Counted from the stretch's first letter, positions 25,400 to 35,379 are shown. The stretch: DNA of 64,000 nt from Flavobacteriaceae bacterium CRH (GCA_001507425.1 LMAJ01000012.1:82839-146838); one strand, 5' to 3'. The notes: a model not told the origin generated them from the letters alone. Translations and numbers: made by a program.

Positions 25400-26401
25400 A
25401 TGGCAAACTCAAATCGTAGAAATTTTTTAAAAACAACGGCAATAGCTTCAGTAGCTGTGGCTTTACAATCCTTTCGCACAGATTCGAAAGAAGAAGATAA
25501 AGTAGAATCTAAAAAGGTTAAAAAACCTATTGTACTTTCGACCTGGAGATTTGGAATAGGAGCGAATGAAGCCGCCTGGGAAGTTTTGAAAAAGAAAGGA
25601 ACTGCATTAGATGCTGTAGAAGCCGGAGTAAAAATTCCCGAAGGCGATCCAAAAGAAAGAAGCGTTGGTTACGGCGGGCATCCGGATCGAGATGGCCGCG
25701 TAACGTTAGACGCCTGTATTATGGATGAAAATGCCAATATTGGTTCTGTGGCTTGTCTGGAATTTATTAAACATCCCATTTCTGTCGCAAGAGCTGTGAT
25801 GGAAAAAACGCCTCATGTAATGTTGGTTGGTGATGGCGCTCTGCAATTTGCATTAGAACAAGGCTTTAAAAAAGAAAATTTATTAGTTGAAGAATCGGAG
25901 AAAGAGTGGAAGGAATGGCTGAAAACAAGTAAGTATAAACCCATTGCCAATATCGAAAATCACGATACCATTGGTATGATTGCTTTAGATGCCAACGGAA
26001 ATCTTTCGGGAGCCTGCACGACAAGCGGAATGGCGTTTAAAATGCACGGCCGTGTTGGTGATTCGCCTATTATTGGAGCAGGACTTTATGTTGATAACGA
26101 AATTGGAGCCGCAACCGCAACAGGTCATGGCGAAGAAGTTATCAGAATTTCGGGCTGCCATTTGGTTGTTGAATTAATGCGTCAGGGAAAATCGCCTCAA
26201 AAAGCCTGTGAAGAAGCTGTTGCCAGAATTGTAAAATTAACCAAGAACAGAAACAAAGATTTAAAAGATATTCAGGTTGGATTTATCGCTTTAAATAAAA
26301 ACGGAGAATACGGTTCTTATTGCGTTCAGGGCGGTTTTAATTATGCGGTTTATGATGAAACGGGGAATCGATTGATTGATGCTGAGTATTTTTTGAAGTA
26401 A
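25400..26401 (+). CDS. Glycosylasparaginase (N4-(beta-N-acetylglucosaminyl)-L-asparaginase), Tat-exported
   Basis: 333 aa Ntn-hydrolase. NRRNFLKTT near the N-terminus is a twin-arginine signal. The autocleavage site is in ENHDTIGM, so Thr190 becomes the nucleophile of the beta subunit. RVGDSPIIGAG and TGHGEEVIR are substrate-binding signatures of this family. It splits GlcNAc-Asn after an N-glycan has been trimmed, the last step in dismantling N-linked glycoproteins. The genomic company of GH92, GH92 and GH125 fits this, although no endo-GlcNAcase (GH18/GH85) is seen here. Both this and the GH125 use Tat signals. Confidence 0.94.
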   Translation: MANSNRRNFLKTTAIASVAVALQSFRTDSKEEDKVESKKVKKPIVLSTWRFGIGANEAAWEVLKKKGTALDAVEAGVKIPEGDPKERSVGYGGHPDRDGRVTLDACIMDENANIGSVACLEFIKHPISVARAVMEKTPHVMLVGDGALQFALEQGFKKENLLVEESEKEWKEWLKTSKYKPIANIENHDTIGMIALDANGNLSGACTTSGMAFKMHGRVGDSPIIGAGLYVDNEIGAATATGHGEEVIRISGCHLVVELMRQGKSPQKACEEAVARIVKLTKNRNKDLKDIQVGFIALNKNGEYGSYCVQGGFNYAVYDETGNRLIDAEYFLK

Positions 26402-26460
26402 TAATAGAGAATTCCGATATTATTCGATAAAGACTTCGATAGTTGACTTATCGTGCGGTG

Positions 26461-27169
26461 ATGAGATTATTTAGTTCAACATTGGGGTTATTGAAATTAG
26501 GCTCATTGAAAATAAATGATTCATTGACTGCAAAAAAATATCAAATTCTAAAAAAAAATATACTTATTTTTTAATTGAAACATACGAAAAAGATACGATT
26601 GAGCATAATTTTAAACTTAGTGAAATTACTGTAAATAAAACAATTGATTTAAAGGTTTAAGTAAAATAATTTTAAAAAAAATACCTTCTAGGAGAACCAT
26701 TTTTGGTTGTGATGAAAACAAATATAAAAACGTATTAGTGCTAAAGTCTTTTTTTTTAACGCATTCATTTATTTCTGAAGATGACGAGACGAAAAAATAT
26801 TCTATTAATTTGATTAGCGAGACTTGCGATTTACTATTTAAGGAAGATTATAATAGAAATTTACTTTTTTCAGAATGTGAGAGCTTTTTAATTCTCAAAA
26901 ACAACAATAAAATATCTATCATACATGATAAGTATTTTTAGTAATACCATTCTGCTTCCCAACGATTTATCATAAAAAGCGATCTAAATATCTATGATTT
27001 TGCGCAATTTTTTTGAGTTCTCAGAAACTATGAACCTGATAAAAGTTAATCTTGAAGGATATGGATTGAAATATTATTTGAGCTATAGAAATTGCAATAT
27101 GTTTTTAATTTATATTTGGATAAAAGTGGGAAAGTTTATTTCTTATTCGTCTTAAAAAAAAATGATTAA
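26461..27169 (+). pseudogene. Decayed gene coupled to the downstream secreted protein
   Basis: A frame opening MRLFSSTLGLLKLG at 26461 breaks in a run of nine A (26550-26558). A shifted frame then reads YTYFLIETYEKDTIEHNFKL to a stop at 26660. A third frame runs from about 26684 (SRRTIFGCDENKYKN) to a TAG at 26941, then continues with several internal stops through DLNIYDFAQFF and FNLYLDKSGKVYFLF to KKND and TAA at 27167-27169. That TAA overlaps the next gene's ATG by one base (TAATG), as in a coupled operon. Two frameshifts and at least six stops mean it is dead. The family is not recognised. Confidence 0.65.
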
Positions 27170-27705
27170 TGATTTTATCCGATAATTATAAAAAACGATT
27201 AGAAAAGATATTCTTTCTCCTGTTATTTTTTTTTACAATTAATTTTTATTCTCAGGAAAGTGACAATGAAATTAAAACAGATTCAGTTAACAATAGTATT
27301 ATTGAATACTTAGAAATAAGTGGAGTAGTAGTAGAAGATTCTGAACCGATATTAAATGTTGTTGTCATTGAGAAAGGAAAAAAAAATTTTGTAATGACAG
27401 ATAAAGATGGAAAATTCACAATCAAAATTCCACTCAAAAATTTTATAAAAAAAGTTGTTTTGCGTTTTGAGGTATTAAACTTAGAGCCAAAAGAAATTGA
27501 GATTCAACCAAATGCCAAATATGTTAAAGTGCAATTAAATGACGCTAAAAAAAGTTCTAAATGGAAAATTAAGTTTGAGTATGAAAAACCTGATGTAACC
27601 TATATGATTATAAAATCGCTTGCATTCATCGTTAAGAATATCAAAATTAGTGAAAGAGAGAAGAAAAAAAATAATAATGAGAGTTTAAAGAAAGATTCTA
27701 AGTAA
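27169..27705 (+). CDS. Small secreted protein with a carboxypeptidase-regulatory-like domain
   Basis: 178 aa. Hydrophobic signal (about 12-28, FFLLLFFFTINFYSQ). Residues 50-120 (SGVVVEDSEPILNVVVIEKG, then TDKDGKFTIKIP) match a CarboxypepD-reg/CNA-B-like beta-sandwich as found at the N-terminus of SusC proteins, here without a barrel. The C-terminal third is Lys/Asn-rich with no known motif. The start codon overlaps the stop of the decayed upstream gene, so it may have lost its partner. Function unknown. Confidence 0.75.
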   Translation: MILSDNYKKRLEKIFFLLLFFFTINFYSQESDNEIKTDSVNNSIIEYLEISGVVVEDSEPILNVVVIEKGKKNFVMTDKDGKFTIKIPLKNFIKKVVLRFEVLNLEPKEIEIQPNAKYVKVQLNDAKKSSKWKIKFEYEKPDVTYMIIKSLAFIVKNIKISEREKKKNNNESLKKDSK

Positions 27706-27814
27706 CGTAATCTCATAGCCAACAAAGTTGATAAAATCTCCTACTCTTTATTATTTGATTTAAATCAATTCCACAAAATCAATCCCATTTTAACTCAATT
27801 AAATTAAGCCAAAA

Positions 27815-27840
27815 AAGGCTGTCTTGGCAAAGACAACCTT
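27815..27840 (-). terminator. Terminator after the M16 protease gene
   Basis: On the minus strand AAGGTTGTCTT and AAGACAGCCTT pair (one G-U) around TGCC, followed by TTTTTT. It lies 37 bases past the stop of the M16 gene and closes the ABC/Gld/M16 operon. Confidence 0.85.
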
Positions 27841-27876
27841 TAATGACTAATAAAATAAAAATGAATCTAAAGTATT

Positions 27877-30696
27877 TTACTTTCCTGATTGGCTTTCAGG
27901 GCTCATAATAACTTCGACACTTGTAGAACTATCCAAAACGCGCTTACTAAACTGCAGAATAGTTTTTTGATTAATTGTAGAAATTAAATTTTTATATTCA
28001 TCATCCTGTAAAAACGGAATCTGATTTAAGGTGTTATTGTAAATTGTACTGTTCCAGAAAGAATTGGTTTTAAGCGATTCTTCCCTAGTTTTTAAAAGTG
28101 CTTTTTTAATGTCTTCTAAATCATTGGCATTGACTGGATTTACTTTTAAATCATTCAATTCTTTCCAGATAATCTGCATTAATTTTTCTTGTTTATCAGG
28201 ATTGCAGTCAAAAGTCAAAGCCAGACTAAAAGTTGGTTTAGGAATAAGTTCCAGATTGCCTCCAACGTTTACGCCATAACTTCCGCCTTCTTCTTCTCGA
28301 ATGGTCTGCAGGAATCTTTTTGATAATATTTCACCAATAATGTAAATGCTTAATGCATTTTCTTTGCTGTAATCTATCTTTCCGGTTAAGTTTAGATAAA
28401 CAGTTGTTTTCGCAACTTCCATCGGACGTTTGAAATGAACTACAGTTTTTCCTTTTGCAGGTTCAATATTATGATCGATAAAATTTTCTTTTAAAGCCGG
28501 ATTAGAATTGATATTCCCGATGTATTTCTGAATTAATCCTAATGCTGAATCCGGAATATTTCCAACAAAAACAAAAGTGAAATCAGATGCATTTTTAATT
28601 CGGTCGCGGTAGATATTTTCTGCTTTTTTCAGATCAATTGTTTCAAGGAATTTTTCATTAAATATAAAAGTTCTTGGGTTATGATTCGAATTTGCTAAAT
28701 CAACCGAGTCTTTAAAAGCGCTGCCATTATCTTTTTTAATGTTTTCTAAACGGTTTTTATACTGCTCTTTTAGAATATTAAAAATGTTCGGGTCAAAACG
28801 AGGTACTTCAAAAGAAAGATAAAGTAATTGCAGCATTGTTTCTAAATCTGCCTGATTAGAACTTCCTTGAAAACCTTGTGTATTTGCGGCAATAAAAGGA
28901 GCCGCTTGAACCACTTTTCCAGTCAGTTTTTCTTTTAAACTAATGTTGTCAAAATTGCCCAAACCAGATGATTTTGCAATTGTTGTGGCAATTTCTGCTG
29001 AGGCTAAATCTTGTGTTTTAATCAAAGATTTTCCGCCTTTTGAAAACGCAGTAAAAACAATCTGATCCTGAGAATAAGTCGTTGGCAGAATAATTATTTT
29101 AGCATCATTTTCTAAAATATATCCTTTTGCAGCAGTTATTCCGGGTACTTCAAATGTTTTTTTAACAGCAACAGGTTTTAATTCTTTTTCTATCAAAGGC
29201 GAGTTGTTTTCCTTTTTTGTGTAAGGTTCCAGAGGCATCGTTTCTACCTTTTTTATAACATCTGCAACAGCTTCTTTTTTCGGGAATTCGGCTTGGTCTT
29301 TATCAGAACCTGTTACTAAAACAACCTGATTGGTTGCTTTTTGTATGGTTTTGGCATAGGTATTTAACTCTTCTAAAGAAATAGTTTTTATGATACCAAC
29401 AATCAGGTCATAATCTTCTTGAGGGGCAAGAAAGGGTTTTGCTTTTAAAAAGTAGTTGGTCAATTTGTCTGCCCAACTGTCATTATCTACTTTGTCTTTA
29501 TTTTTAATAAAATCATTATACGAACTGATAAAATCTTTTTTGGTTCGGTCTAATTCAGACTGAATTGCGCCATAACGTTTAAATCTTTCTGCTTCGGTGT
29601 ACGCTTCCTGAAATGCTTCTAAAGCTTTTCCTTTTTTGGCTAAAGCCGAAATATTAAAAGAAGTATTTAATCTTGAAAGAGGTTCAAAACCAACTTTTAA
29701 ACTCAAAGCTGAACCTTGATTCTTTAAGATCAATTCTTTTAAACGATTGTTAAGTATACTGGTGTAGAATGAATTCATTACATTATTTCGAGTAGTGGCA
29801 ACGTCTTTTACCAATGGTTCATCGAGTACATATTTTAAGGTAATCGTAGTAGAAGAAGCTTCTTTATCTGTTGCAGTACCAAAATACAATTCATCATGTT
29901 TTGGAATATCGTTGTACTTGCGCACGGCTGCTTTTTTAGCAAGCGGAATGCCGGAGAATATGATTTTAACCTTTTGCTCAATGGCTTTTACATCAATATC
30001 TCCAACAATAATTACGGCTTGCAAATCAGGGCGATACCATTTTTTATAATAGTTTCGTAATTCCTGATATTTAAAGTTGTTGATAATGTTCAGGTCACCA
30101 ATAACATCACGTTTGCTGTATTTAGAATCTTTGTATAAAACCTGATCGGTTTGCATTTTTAAACGAAAACCGCTTGTTCGTCTGGTTCTCCATTCTTCAC
30201 GGATAACGCCTCTTTCTGCATCAATTTCCTGATTGGTTAACGAAAGCGATCCTGACCAGTCGTGCAATACCCAAAGCGTAGAATCGATCAAAGTTTCATT
30301 GGTTGCCGGAACGCCGCTAATGTTGTAAACGGTTTCATCTTGTGCTGTATAAGCATTGATGTCTTTTCCGAAACTTACTCCGTGTTTTTCGAGCATTTTA
30401 ATAATTCCTTTACCTTTAAAATGTTCTGTTCCGTTAAACGCCATGTGTTCTAAAAAGTGCGCCAATCCGTTTTGGTTGTCATCTTCTAAAATAGCGCCCA
30501 CATTTTGAACAAAGTAAAAACTTGCACGATCTTTTGGTTCTTCGTTATGCAGAATGTAATACGTTAATCCGTTTGAAAGTTTGCCTGTCGTAACGTTTTT
30601 ATCTAACGGAATCGTGGTTTTGAATTGCGAAAACATAACGTGACAAGATAGAATCATTATCACGTTTAAGCTTTGCTTTTTAAGTATAGTATACAT
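27877..30696 (-). CDS. M16-family zinc protease, two-domain (insulinase-like)
   Basis: 939 aa with an N-terminal signal (about 1-24, CHVMFSQ). The inverted zinc motif HFLEH gives His80, catalytic Glu83 and His84; the distal Glu is in ERGVIREEW about 75 residues on. The second half (from about 520) repeats the M16 fold without a zinc motif, as usual for pitrilysin-type enzymes. It probably degrades peptides in the periplasm. It is the last gene of an operon after the ABC ATPase and Gld-type permease, 12 bases behind the latter. Confidence 0.92.
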   Translation of the reverse strand: MYTILKKQSLNVIMILSCHVMFSQFKTTIPLDKNVTTGKLSNGLTYYILHNEEPKDRASFYFVQNVGAILEDDNQNGLAHFLEHMAFNGTEHFKGKGIIKMLEKHGVSFGKDINAYTAQDETVYNISGVPATNETLIDSTLWVLHDWSGSLSLTNQEIDAERGVIREEWRTRRTSGFRLKMQTDQVLYKDSKYSKRDVIGDLNIINNFKYQELRNYYKKWYRPDLQAVIIVGDIDVKAIEQKVKIIFSGIPLAKKAAVRKYNDIPKHDELYFGTATDKEASSTTITLKYVLDEPLVKDVATTRNNVMNSFYTSILNNRLKELILKNQGSALSLKVGFEPLSRLNTSFNISALAKKGKALEAFQEAYTEAERFKRYGAIQSELDRTKKDFISSYNDFIKNKDKVDNDSWADKLTNYFLKAKPFLAPQEDYDLIVGIIKTISLEELNTYAKTIQKATNQVVLVTGSDKDQAEFPKKEAVADVIKKVETMPLEPYTKKENNSPLIEKELKPVAVKKTFEVPGITAAKGYILENDAKIIILPTTYSQDQIVFTAFSKGGKSLIKTQDLASAEIATTIAKSSGLGNFDNISLKEKLTGKVVQAAPFIAANTQGFQGSSNQADLETMLQLLYLSFEVPRFDPNIFNILKEQYKNRLENIKKDNGSAFKDSVDLANSNHNPRTFIFNEKFLETIDLKKAENIYRDRIKNASDFTFVFVGNIPDSALGLIQKYIGNINSNPALKENFIDHNIEPAKGKTVVHFKRPMEVAKTTVYLNLTGKIDYSKENALSIYIIGEILSKRFLQTIREEEGGSYGVNVGGNLELIPKPTFSLALTFDCNPDKQEKLMQIIWKELNDLKVNPVNANDLEDIKKALLKTREESLKTNSFWNSTIYNNTLNQIPFLQDDEYKNLISTINQKTILQFSKRVLDSSTSVEVIMSPESQSGK

Positions 30697-30708
30697 GTGT
30701 TGTATTTT

Positions 30709-32970
30709 TTATCTTCTGTTTCTTCTAATCAATATAAAAGCACCAGAAAGTATGATCAATAAAGGAAATAATCCTATGAATACAATTTTACTGATGAAAA
30801 CCTGATTTGCATTTACAGTTACTTTATTATCAGTAGTTTCAGGACGTGTTGTGTCAATTGGAAACTCATAGTTACTGAACCATGTAAAAATATCAGTTAC
30901 AAACTGAAATGTTCCTGAACCACCGCGGCTTAACTCGGCGTTGCCCATAAAATCGGCATCTCCGGCAACAATTATTTTTTGCGATTTACCATTTACATTT
31001 CTTGTCAATGCTACTACAAGTGGAATTGCTGAAACAGAGGCTTGTTTTTTCAAATCAGGCGAAATTGAACTTATTCCTGTTGCAGATTCCCAAGCTGGCT
31101 GAGTGTTGGTTTGTAATAATGGTGTCACTTTAAATCCTGCATCTTTAGTAGTTTTAATTCCGCTGCTTCCTAAAAGTGGAATTGGGAATTGGCCTTTTTT
31201 CAATTTAATAACTGTGGTATCTATTGCTTTTGAAAAATCAGTAACTAAAAAGTCCGGAGAGTTGGTTTCGCTTTCCTGAACCAATGCTTGTTTGGTGTAG
31301 CTTAAACCTAATTTATCTGTAATTGAAGCTAATGCCGAATTGGTTTCTGGTTCTGTTAAAAGCATTACATTTTTTCCTTCATCAATATATTTTGTAATAC
31401 GGTCAACAGCGCCCTGGCTTAATTGCGTTTTAGGATCGGCAATAATTAAAATCGCGGTTTGCTCGGGAATATTTTGTGCATTGATATCTACAGAAGCGAC
31501 ATCAAATCCCTGATTGATTAAAGAGTTTCTGAAGGTAATTTCATTAAAACCGGTTTTATAATTTTTATCACCGTTTTTGTCAATACTGCGTTCCATATTT
31601 CCGGTAGCAAATACAATTTTAGTGGCAGGCGTAACCAAACGTTTTAATGAAGCTGAAATTTCTTTTTCAAAAGGAACTTTAAACAAATCGTCGAACATTC
31701 TTAAAAATGTTTTTTTACCGTTATATTCTACCGTTCTTACAACTCTGTTTTGTTCTGCTTTTAAGTTGATTACTTTACTTATTTCAGCAGGAGAATATAA
31801 TTTCTTCAGCTTTAAATTTTGTGTTTCAATCATTTTTTGAGCAAGTTGCTTATCATTTAAACCCGGATTTTGGGCATATAAAGCAGTATTTGTTGACGTA
31901 TCGTAATAATAAACATAATCCATTTTTAACTGAGGTAAAAAACGAGAGTACTTATCAAAACTTGCAATGTCCTGATTTTGAGAATACGGCATTGCCATAT
32001 AATAGTTGATATCTAATAAATTGACGTAAGTTGTAATTGTAATTGGTCCGTCAATCTTTTTCACAATTTCCTGACTGGCTTTCGTAAGTGTTTTGTCTTT
32101 TGTCTCGGTCATATCTTTGTAAAAAGTTAATGGCGCTCTTGAAGTAATATAGCCAAGTGACAAAATAATTGCGATTAAACCAGTGTATTTTAAAACTCTT
32201 TTTGATGTAGACTGAGCATCTCTTCCGGTTTGTAATTTAAAAATACTTAAACCTATGAAAAGCACGCTAACTAATATAAAATACAGCACATCTTTACTCA
32301 CAATAAGCCCTTCGATCATTTCGTTGGCACGGCCCGAAATAGAAAGGAAATAGGTTACATCTTTTACATAATCAACACCTTGCCAAAGTTTTCCGATAAA
32401 ATTTAAACCTGCCAAAACAACCAAAGTACTAATTGCTGCAACGACCTGATAGGAGGTAAGACAAGACATAAAAAGCCCAATTGCGGCATACGTACAAACC
32501 AATAAATACAAGCCAAAAATTCCCGAAAAAACAAAACTAACGTCCAGATTATCAATTGAAAAATAAGCTACAACACCTATTATTCCCAATATTCCCATAA
32601 ATAATAAGCAATAACTTGCGATTGCCAGGAATTTTCCAAGAACAATATCTTTAATATTAATTGGAGAAGAAAGCAAAAGTTTGATAGAACCACTATTAAT
32701 TTCACGGCTTATTAAACCCATTGTTAAAAGAGGAACATACAGGTATAAGTAATTTTGCATTTCGGTAAAAAGTCCGCTAAAACCTGAAAAAACAATGTGT
32801 GACAAGTTATTCATACTTTGTCCTATTTTTTGTGCTTTTTCAAATCTTTCTAAAGTGTCAAAGAATTTCCAGCTTGACTGGATCGAAAATATTACTAAAA
32901 CAACCCACGCAACAGGCGAGTAAAACATGGTATTGAGTTCTGTTTTAGCTATTCTATATATTGTTTTCAT
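30709..32970 (-). CDS. Fused GldF/GldG-like ABC permease with auxiliary domain
   Basis: 753 aa. The N-terminal 240 residues form a six-helix ABC-2 permease resembling GldF (SREINSGSIKLLLSSP). The rest is the GldG-type periplasmic auxiliary domain (LNLLDINYYM, MLLTEPETNSALAS) closed by a last helix (FISKIVFIGLFPLLIILSG). In the gliding-motility transporter of flavobacteria GldF and GldG are separate proteins; here they are one chain. With the ATPase gene 11 bases upstream and an M16 protease downstream, this may be a paralogous exporter not needed for gliding. The substrate is unknown. Confidence 0.85.
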   Translation of the reverse strand: MKTIYRIAKTELNTMFYSPVAWVVLVIFSIQSSWKFFDTLERFEKAQKIGQSMNNLSHIVFSGFSGLFTEMQNYLYLYVPLLTMGLISREINSGSIKLLLSSPINIKDIVLGKFLAIASYCLLFMGILGIIGVVAYFSIDNLDVSFVFSGIFGLYLLVCTYAAIGLFMSCLTSYQVVAAISTLVVLAGLNFIGKLWQGVDYVKDVTYFLSISGRANEMIEGLIVSKDVLYFILVSVLFIGLSIFKLQTGRDAQSTSKRVLKYTGLIAIILSLGYITSRAPLTFYKDMTETKDKTLTKASQEIVKKIDGPITITTYVNLLDINYYMAMPYSQNQDIASFDKYSRFLPQLKMDYVYYYDTSTNTALYAQNPGLNDKQLAQKMIETQNLKLKKLYSPAEISKVINLKAEQNRVVRTVEYNGKKTFLRMFDDLFKVPFEKEISASLKRLVTPATKIVFATGNMERSIDKNGDKNYKTGFNEITFRNSLINQGFDVASVDINAQNIPEQTAILIIADPKTQLSQGAVDRITKYIDEGKNVMLLTEPETNSALASITDKLGLSYTKQALVQESETNSPDFLVTDFSKAIDTTVIKLKKGQFPIPLLGSSGIKTTKDAGFKVTPLLQTNTQPAWESATGISSISPDLKKQASVSAIPLVVALTRNVNGKSQKIIVAGDADFMGNAELSRGGSGTFQFVTDIFTWFSNYEFPIDTTRPETTDNKVTVNANQVFISKIVFIGLFPLLIILSGAFILIRRNRR

Positions 32971-32981
32971 TTATTTATTTT

Positions 32982-33935
32982 TTAAGAAGGGGTAGAGTTT
33001 TTAGAAGGCGCTTTTTTAGATAATTGTGCAAAAATTTCATCCAGAGAAACTTTCTCGAATTGAATTTCGCGTAATTTCCAATGGTTAGAAACGCTTAGTG
33101 CTACAATTTTTTCAGCGATTTCCTGCGTTCCCGTGAAAGTAATTTGTACTTTTTTCGGAGAAAGAAAAACAGCATTTGTTACTTCCGGAATATTATTTAA
33201 GGCTTCAATTGCCGGTGGATTTTCAAAACTTGCCGTTAATTTATCTGCTTCAATATGATTGTTGAAAGCTTCAAGCGAATCAGCAAAAACCATGTGTCCG
33301 TTTTCAATCATTCTGATTTCCTGGCACGTTGCCTGAACTTCAGATAAAATGTGAGAAGAGAAGATTACGGCTTTGTCTTTTGATATTTTCTTGATTAAAT
33401 TTCTAACTTCTAAAATTTGGTTTGGATCTAATCCGTTTGTTGGTTCATCTAAAACTACTAATTTCGGTTCATGAATAATAGCTTGAGCAATACCTACACG
33501 CTGTCTGTATCCGCCAGATAAGTTTCGAATTAATCGATTGCTAAAATGAGAAATTCCGCATTGTTCTTTAGCTCTTTCTACCGCATTTTTTAAATCTTCT
33601 TTTTTTACAAGACGTAATTCTGCGCAATGCGTTAAGTATTCATTTACAGTTAAATCAAGATGCAATGGCGGTGTTTGTGGCAAAAATCCAATTAGTTTTT
33701 TAGCTTCGACCGGGTTTTCTTTTAAATTAATTCCGTCAATAAAAATATTTCCGCTGGTTTGGTTCAATACGCCACAAAGAATATTCATCGTGGTCGATTT
33801 TCCGGCTCCGTTAGAGCCTAAAAGCCCCAGAATTTTGTTCTCTTTAATTTCAAAACTTATGTTTTGTATTGCCCAATCCTTACTGTATTGATGTGACAAA
33901 TCCTCAACTCTTACAATTGTTGTTGTTGTTTCCAT
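32982..33935 (-). CDS. ABC transporter ATP-binding protein (GldA-like)
   Basis: 317 aa. Walker A GSNGAGKST near residues 39-47, signature LSGGYRQRVGIAQ and Walker B LVVLDEPTNGLDP are all canonical. A C-terminal extension (about 220-317) matches the DrrA/GldA-type ATPases. It energises the fused permease encoded 11 bases downstream. First gene of a three-gene operon. No clear -7 box was found; a hairpin terminator for the upstream susD lies 16 bases before the start codon. Confidence 0.93.
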   Translation of the reverse strand: METTTTIVRVEDLSHQYSKDWAIQNISFEIKENKILGLLGSNGAGKSTTMNILCGVLNQTSGNIFIDGINLKENPVEAKKLIGFLPQTPPLHLDLTVNEYLTHCAELRLVKKEDLKNAVERAKEQCGISHFSNRLIRNLSGGYRQRVGIAQAIIHEPKLVVLDEPTNGLDPNQILEVRNLIKKISKDKAVIFSSHILSEVQATCQEIRMIENGHMVFADSLEAFNNHIEADKLTASFENPPAIEALNNIPEVTNAVFLSPKKVQITFTGTQEIAEKIVALSVSNHWKLREIQFEKVSLDEIFAQLSKKAPSKNSTPS

Positions 33936-33950
33936 AGTGATTTTTAAAAT

Positions 33951-33987
33951 TGCAGGAATGTATTTTTACTGAAAACACATTCCTGCA
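33951..33987 (-). terminator. Hairpin between susD and the ABC operon
   Basis: TGCAGGAATGT and ACATTCCTGCA pair perfectly over 11 bases around a 15-base loop, then ATTTTAAAAAT on the minus strand. The T-run is weak, so partial read-through into the ABC operon is possible. Confidence 0.6.
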
Positions 33988-34000
33988 TTATTTTTATTAT

Positions 34001-35368
34001 TTAGTATCCTTCGTTTTGGGTTAAGAAAGGATTAGAACGTCTTGTGCTTTCCGGTATTGGGTACAGACTGTCTGTAGAACTCCATGTTTTTCCGGCTGTT
34101 GTTTCAAGAACGTCATCAATTTTTCCGGTTCTTTTAAGATCGAACCATCTGTGTCCGTTTTCCGCAAAAAGCTCACGTTGTCTCTCTAAAGCAATTAAAT
34201 CTAATAATTGAGTAGGATCTGTTAGCGTGGTAGATGCTAATAGAGCTCTGTTTCTAATTACATTAATATCTTCCTGAGCCCCAGTAATATTGTTTAATTT
34301 TACTCTTGCTTCTGCTCTAATTAAATAAAGCTCTGCCAATCTAAGTATTGTTGATCGTTCTACAGGAGTAGTAGCATAAGAATTTTTATACTTTCTCGGG
34401 ATTAGATATGTTAAACCATCAGTGGCAACGGTAGAACCGGTCCAGTTTGTTTTTCTATCGTCACCGGTTTCAAAAAGTGTATTTCCATTTCTAAGCATAT
34501 AAGTTCCTGATGCTGAAAATAAGGCACCACCTTCATAAGTGTAAGTAACAGTGTAATAAGGTATTTGTAAAATTGCTTCTTTATTATCTGCAATAAAAGG
34601 GCTATTAGTACTTGTTAGTCCGGTAATCATTTTATAGGTTCCGGTTTCGTTAATTACAGCTGTAGCAAAAGTTGAGGCTTCTGTCCATTTTCCTAAGTAA
34701 AGATTAACCCTTGCTAATAAAGCCTGGGCAGCCCATTTTGTGGCTCTAATACGTAGGTCAGAATAGTTAGTATAATCAACAGGAAGGTCAGCTGATGCCT
34801 CCTCTAAGTCCTTAATAATTTGATTATAAACTTCAGTTTGTGTATTACGTGGAGCTAAAGCCGTTTCATCTACATTGGTGCTTAAAACTAAGGGTACATC
34901 TCCCCAAATATTAGTCATGTAAAAATAGGTATAGGCTCTTAAAAACTTTGCCTCAGCTATCCATTGTTTGCTTTTAGTTGCAGATAGCGTCTTACTTTCA
35001 CTAATACCTTCAATAACATTATTGGCATTATAAATAGTTTTATAGAACTCTGTCCACATAGTACTAATCGATGAATCAGTATCAATAATTTCATTAGTAG
35101 TATATGGGTTGCTAAGCAGGGTTTTTAGAATTAATTCATCCGAAGTCTGCCCGGGAATAATATATAAAGAATTATAGTAGCTGACCGTTACCATACTTTG
35201 GTAAATTCCGTTTACAGCAGCTTCTGCTGTAGGATCAGAGGCATAAACAGTTTCTGATGACAACTCATTAATAGGAATATCAACCTCTAGCATATCATCA
35301 CAGCCTGTTAATCCTATCAATAGAAAAAACGAAAATATATAGGTGTATTTTATAGAATTATTTTTCAT
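34001..35368 (-). CDS. SusD/RagB-family outer-membrane lipoprotein
   Basis: 455 aa. The signal peptide ends LTGCDDMLEVDIP with the lipidated Cys near 23. ALERQRELFAENGHRWFDLKR near residues 390-410 is the family hallmark. Partner of the SusC encoded 11 bases upstream. The locus carries no glycoside hydrolase; an M28 peptidase is the nearest degradative gene, divergent from the sigma factor. The ligand therefore stays open. Confidence 0.94.
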   Translation of the reverse strand: MKNNSIKYTYIFSFFLLIGLTGCDDMLEVDIPINELSSETVYASDPTAEAAVNGIYQSMVTVSYYNSLYIIPGQTSDELILKTLLSNPYTTNEIIDTDSSISTMWTEFYKTIYNANNVIEGISESKTLSATKSKQWIAEAKFLRAYTYFYMTNIWGDVPLVLSTNVDETALAPRNTQTEVYNQIIKDLEEASADLPVDYTNYSDLRIRATKWAAQALLARVNLYLGKWTEASTFATAVINETGTYKMITGLTSTNSPFIADNKEAILQIPYYTVTYTYEGGALFSASGTYMLRNGNTLFETGDDRKTNWTGSTVATDGLTYLIPRKYKNSYATTPVERSTILRLAELYLIRAEARVKLNNITGAQEDINVIRNRALLASTTLTDPTQLLDLIALERQRELFAENGHRWFDLKRTGKIDDVLETTAGKTWSSTDSLYPIPESTRRSNPFLTQNEGY

Positions 35369-35379
35369 GTTTTTTAGAT

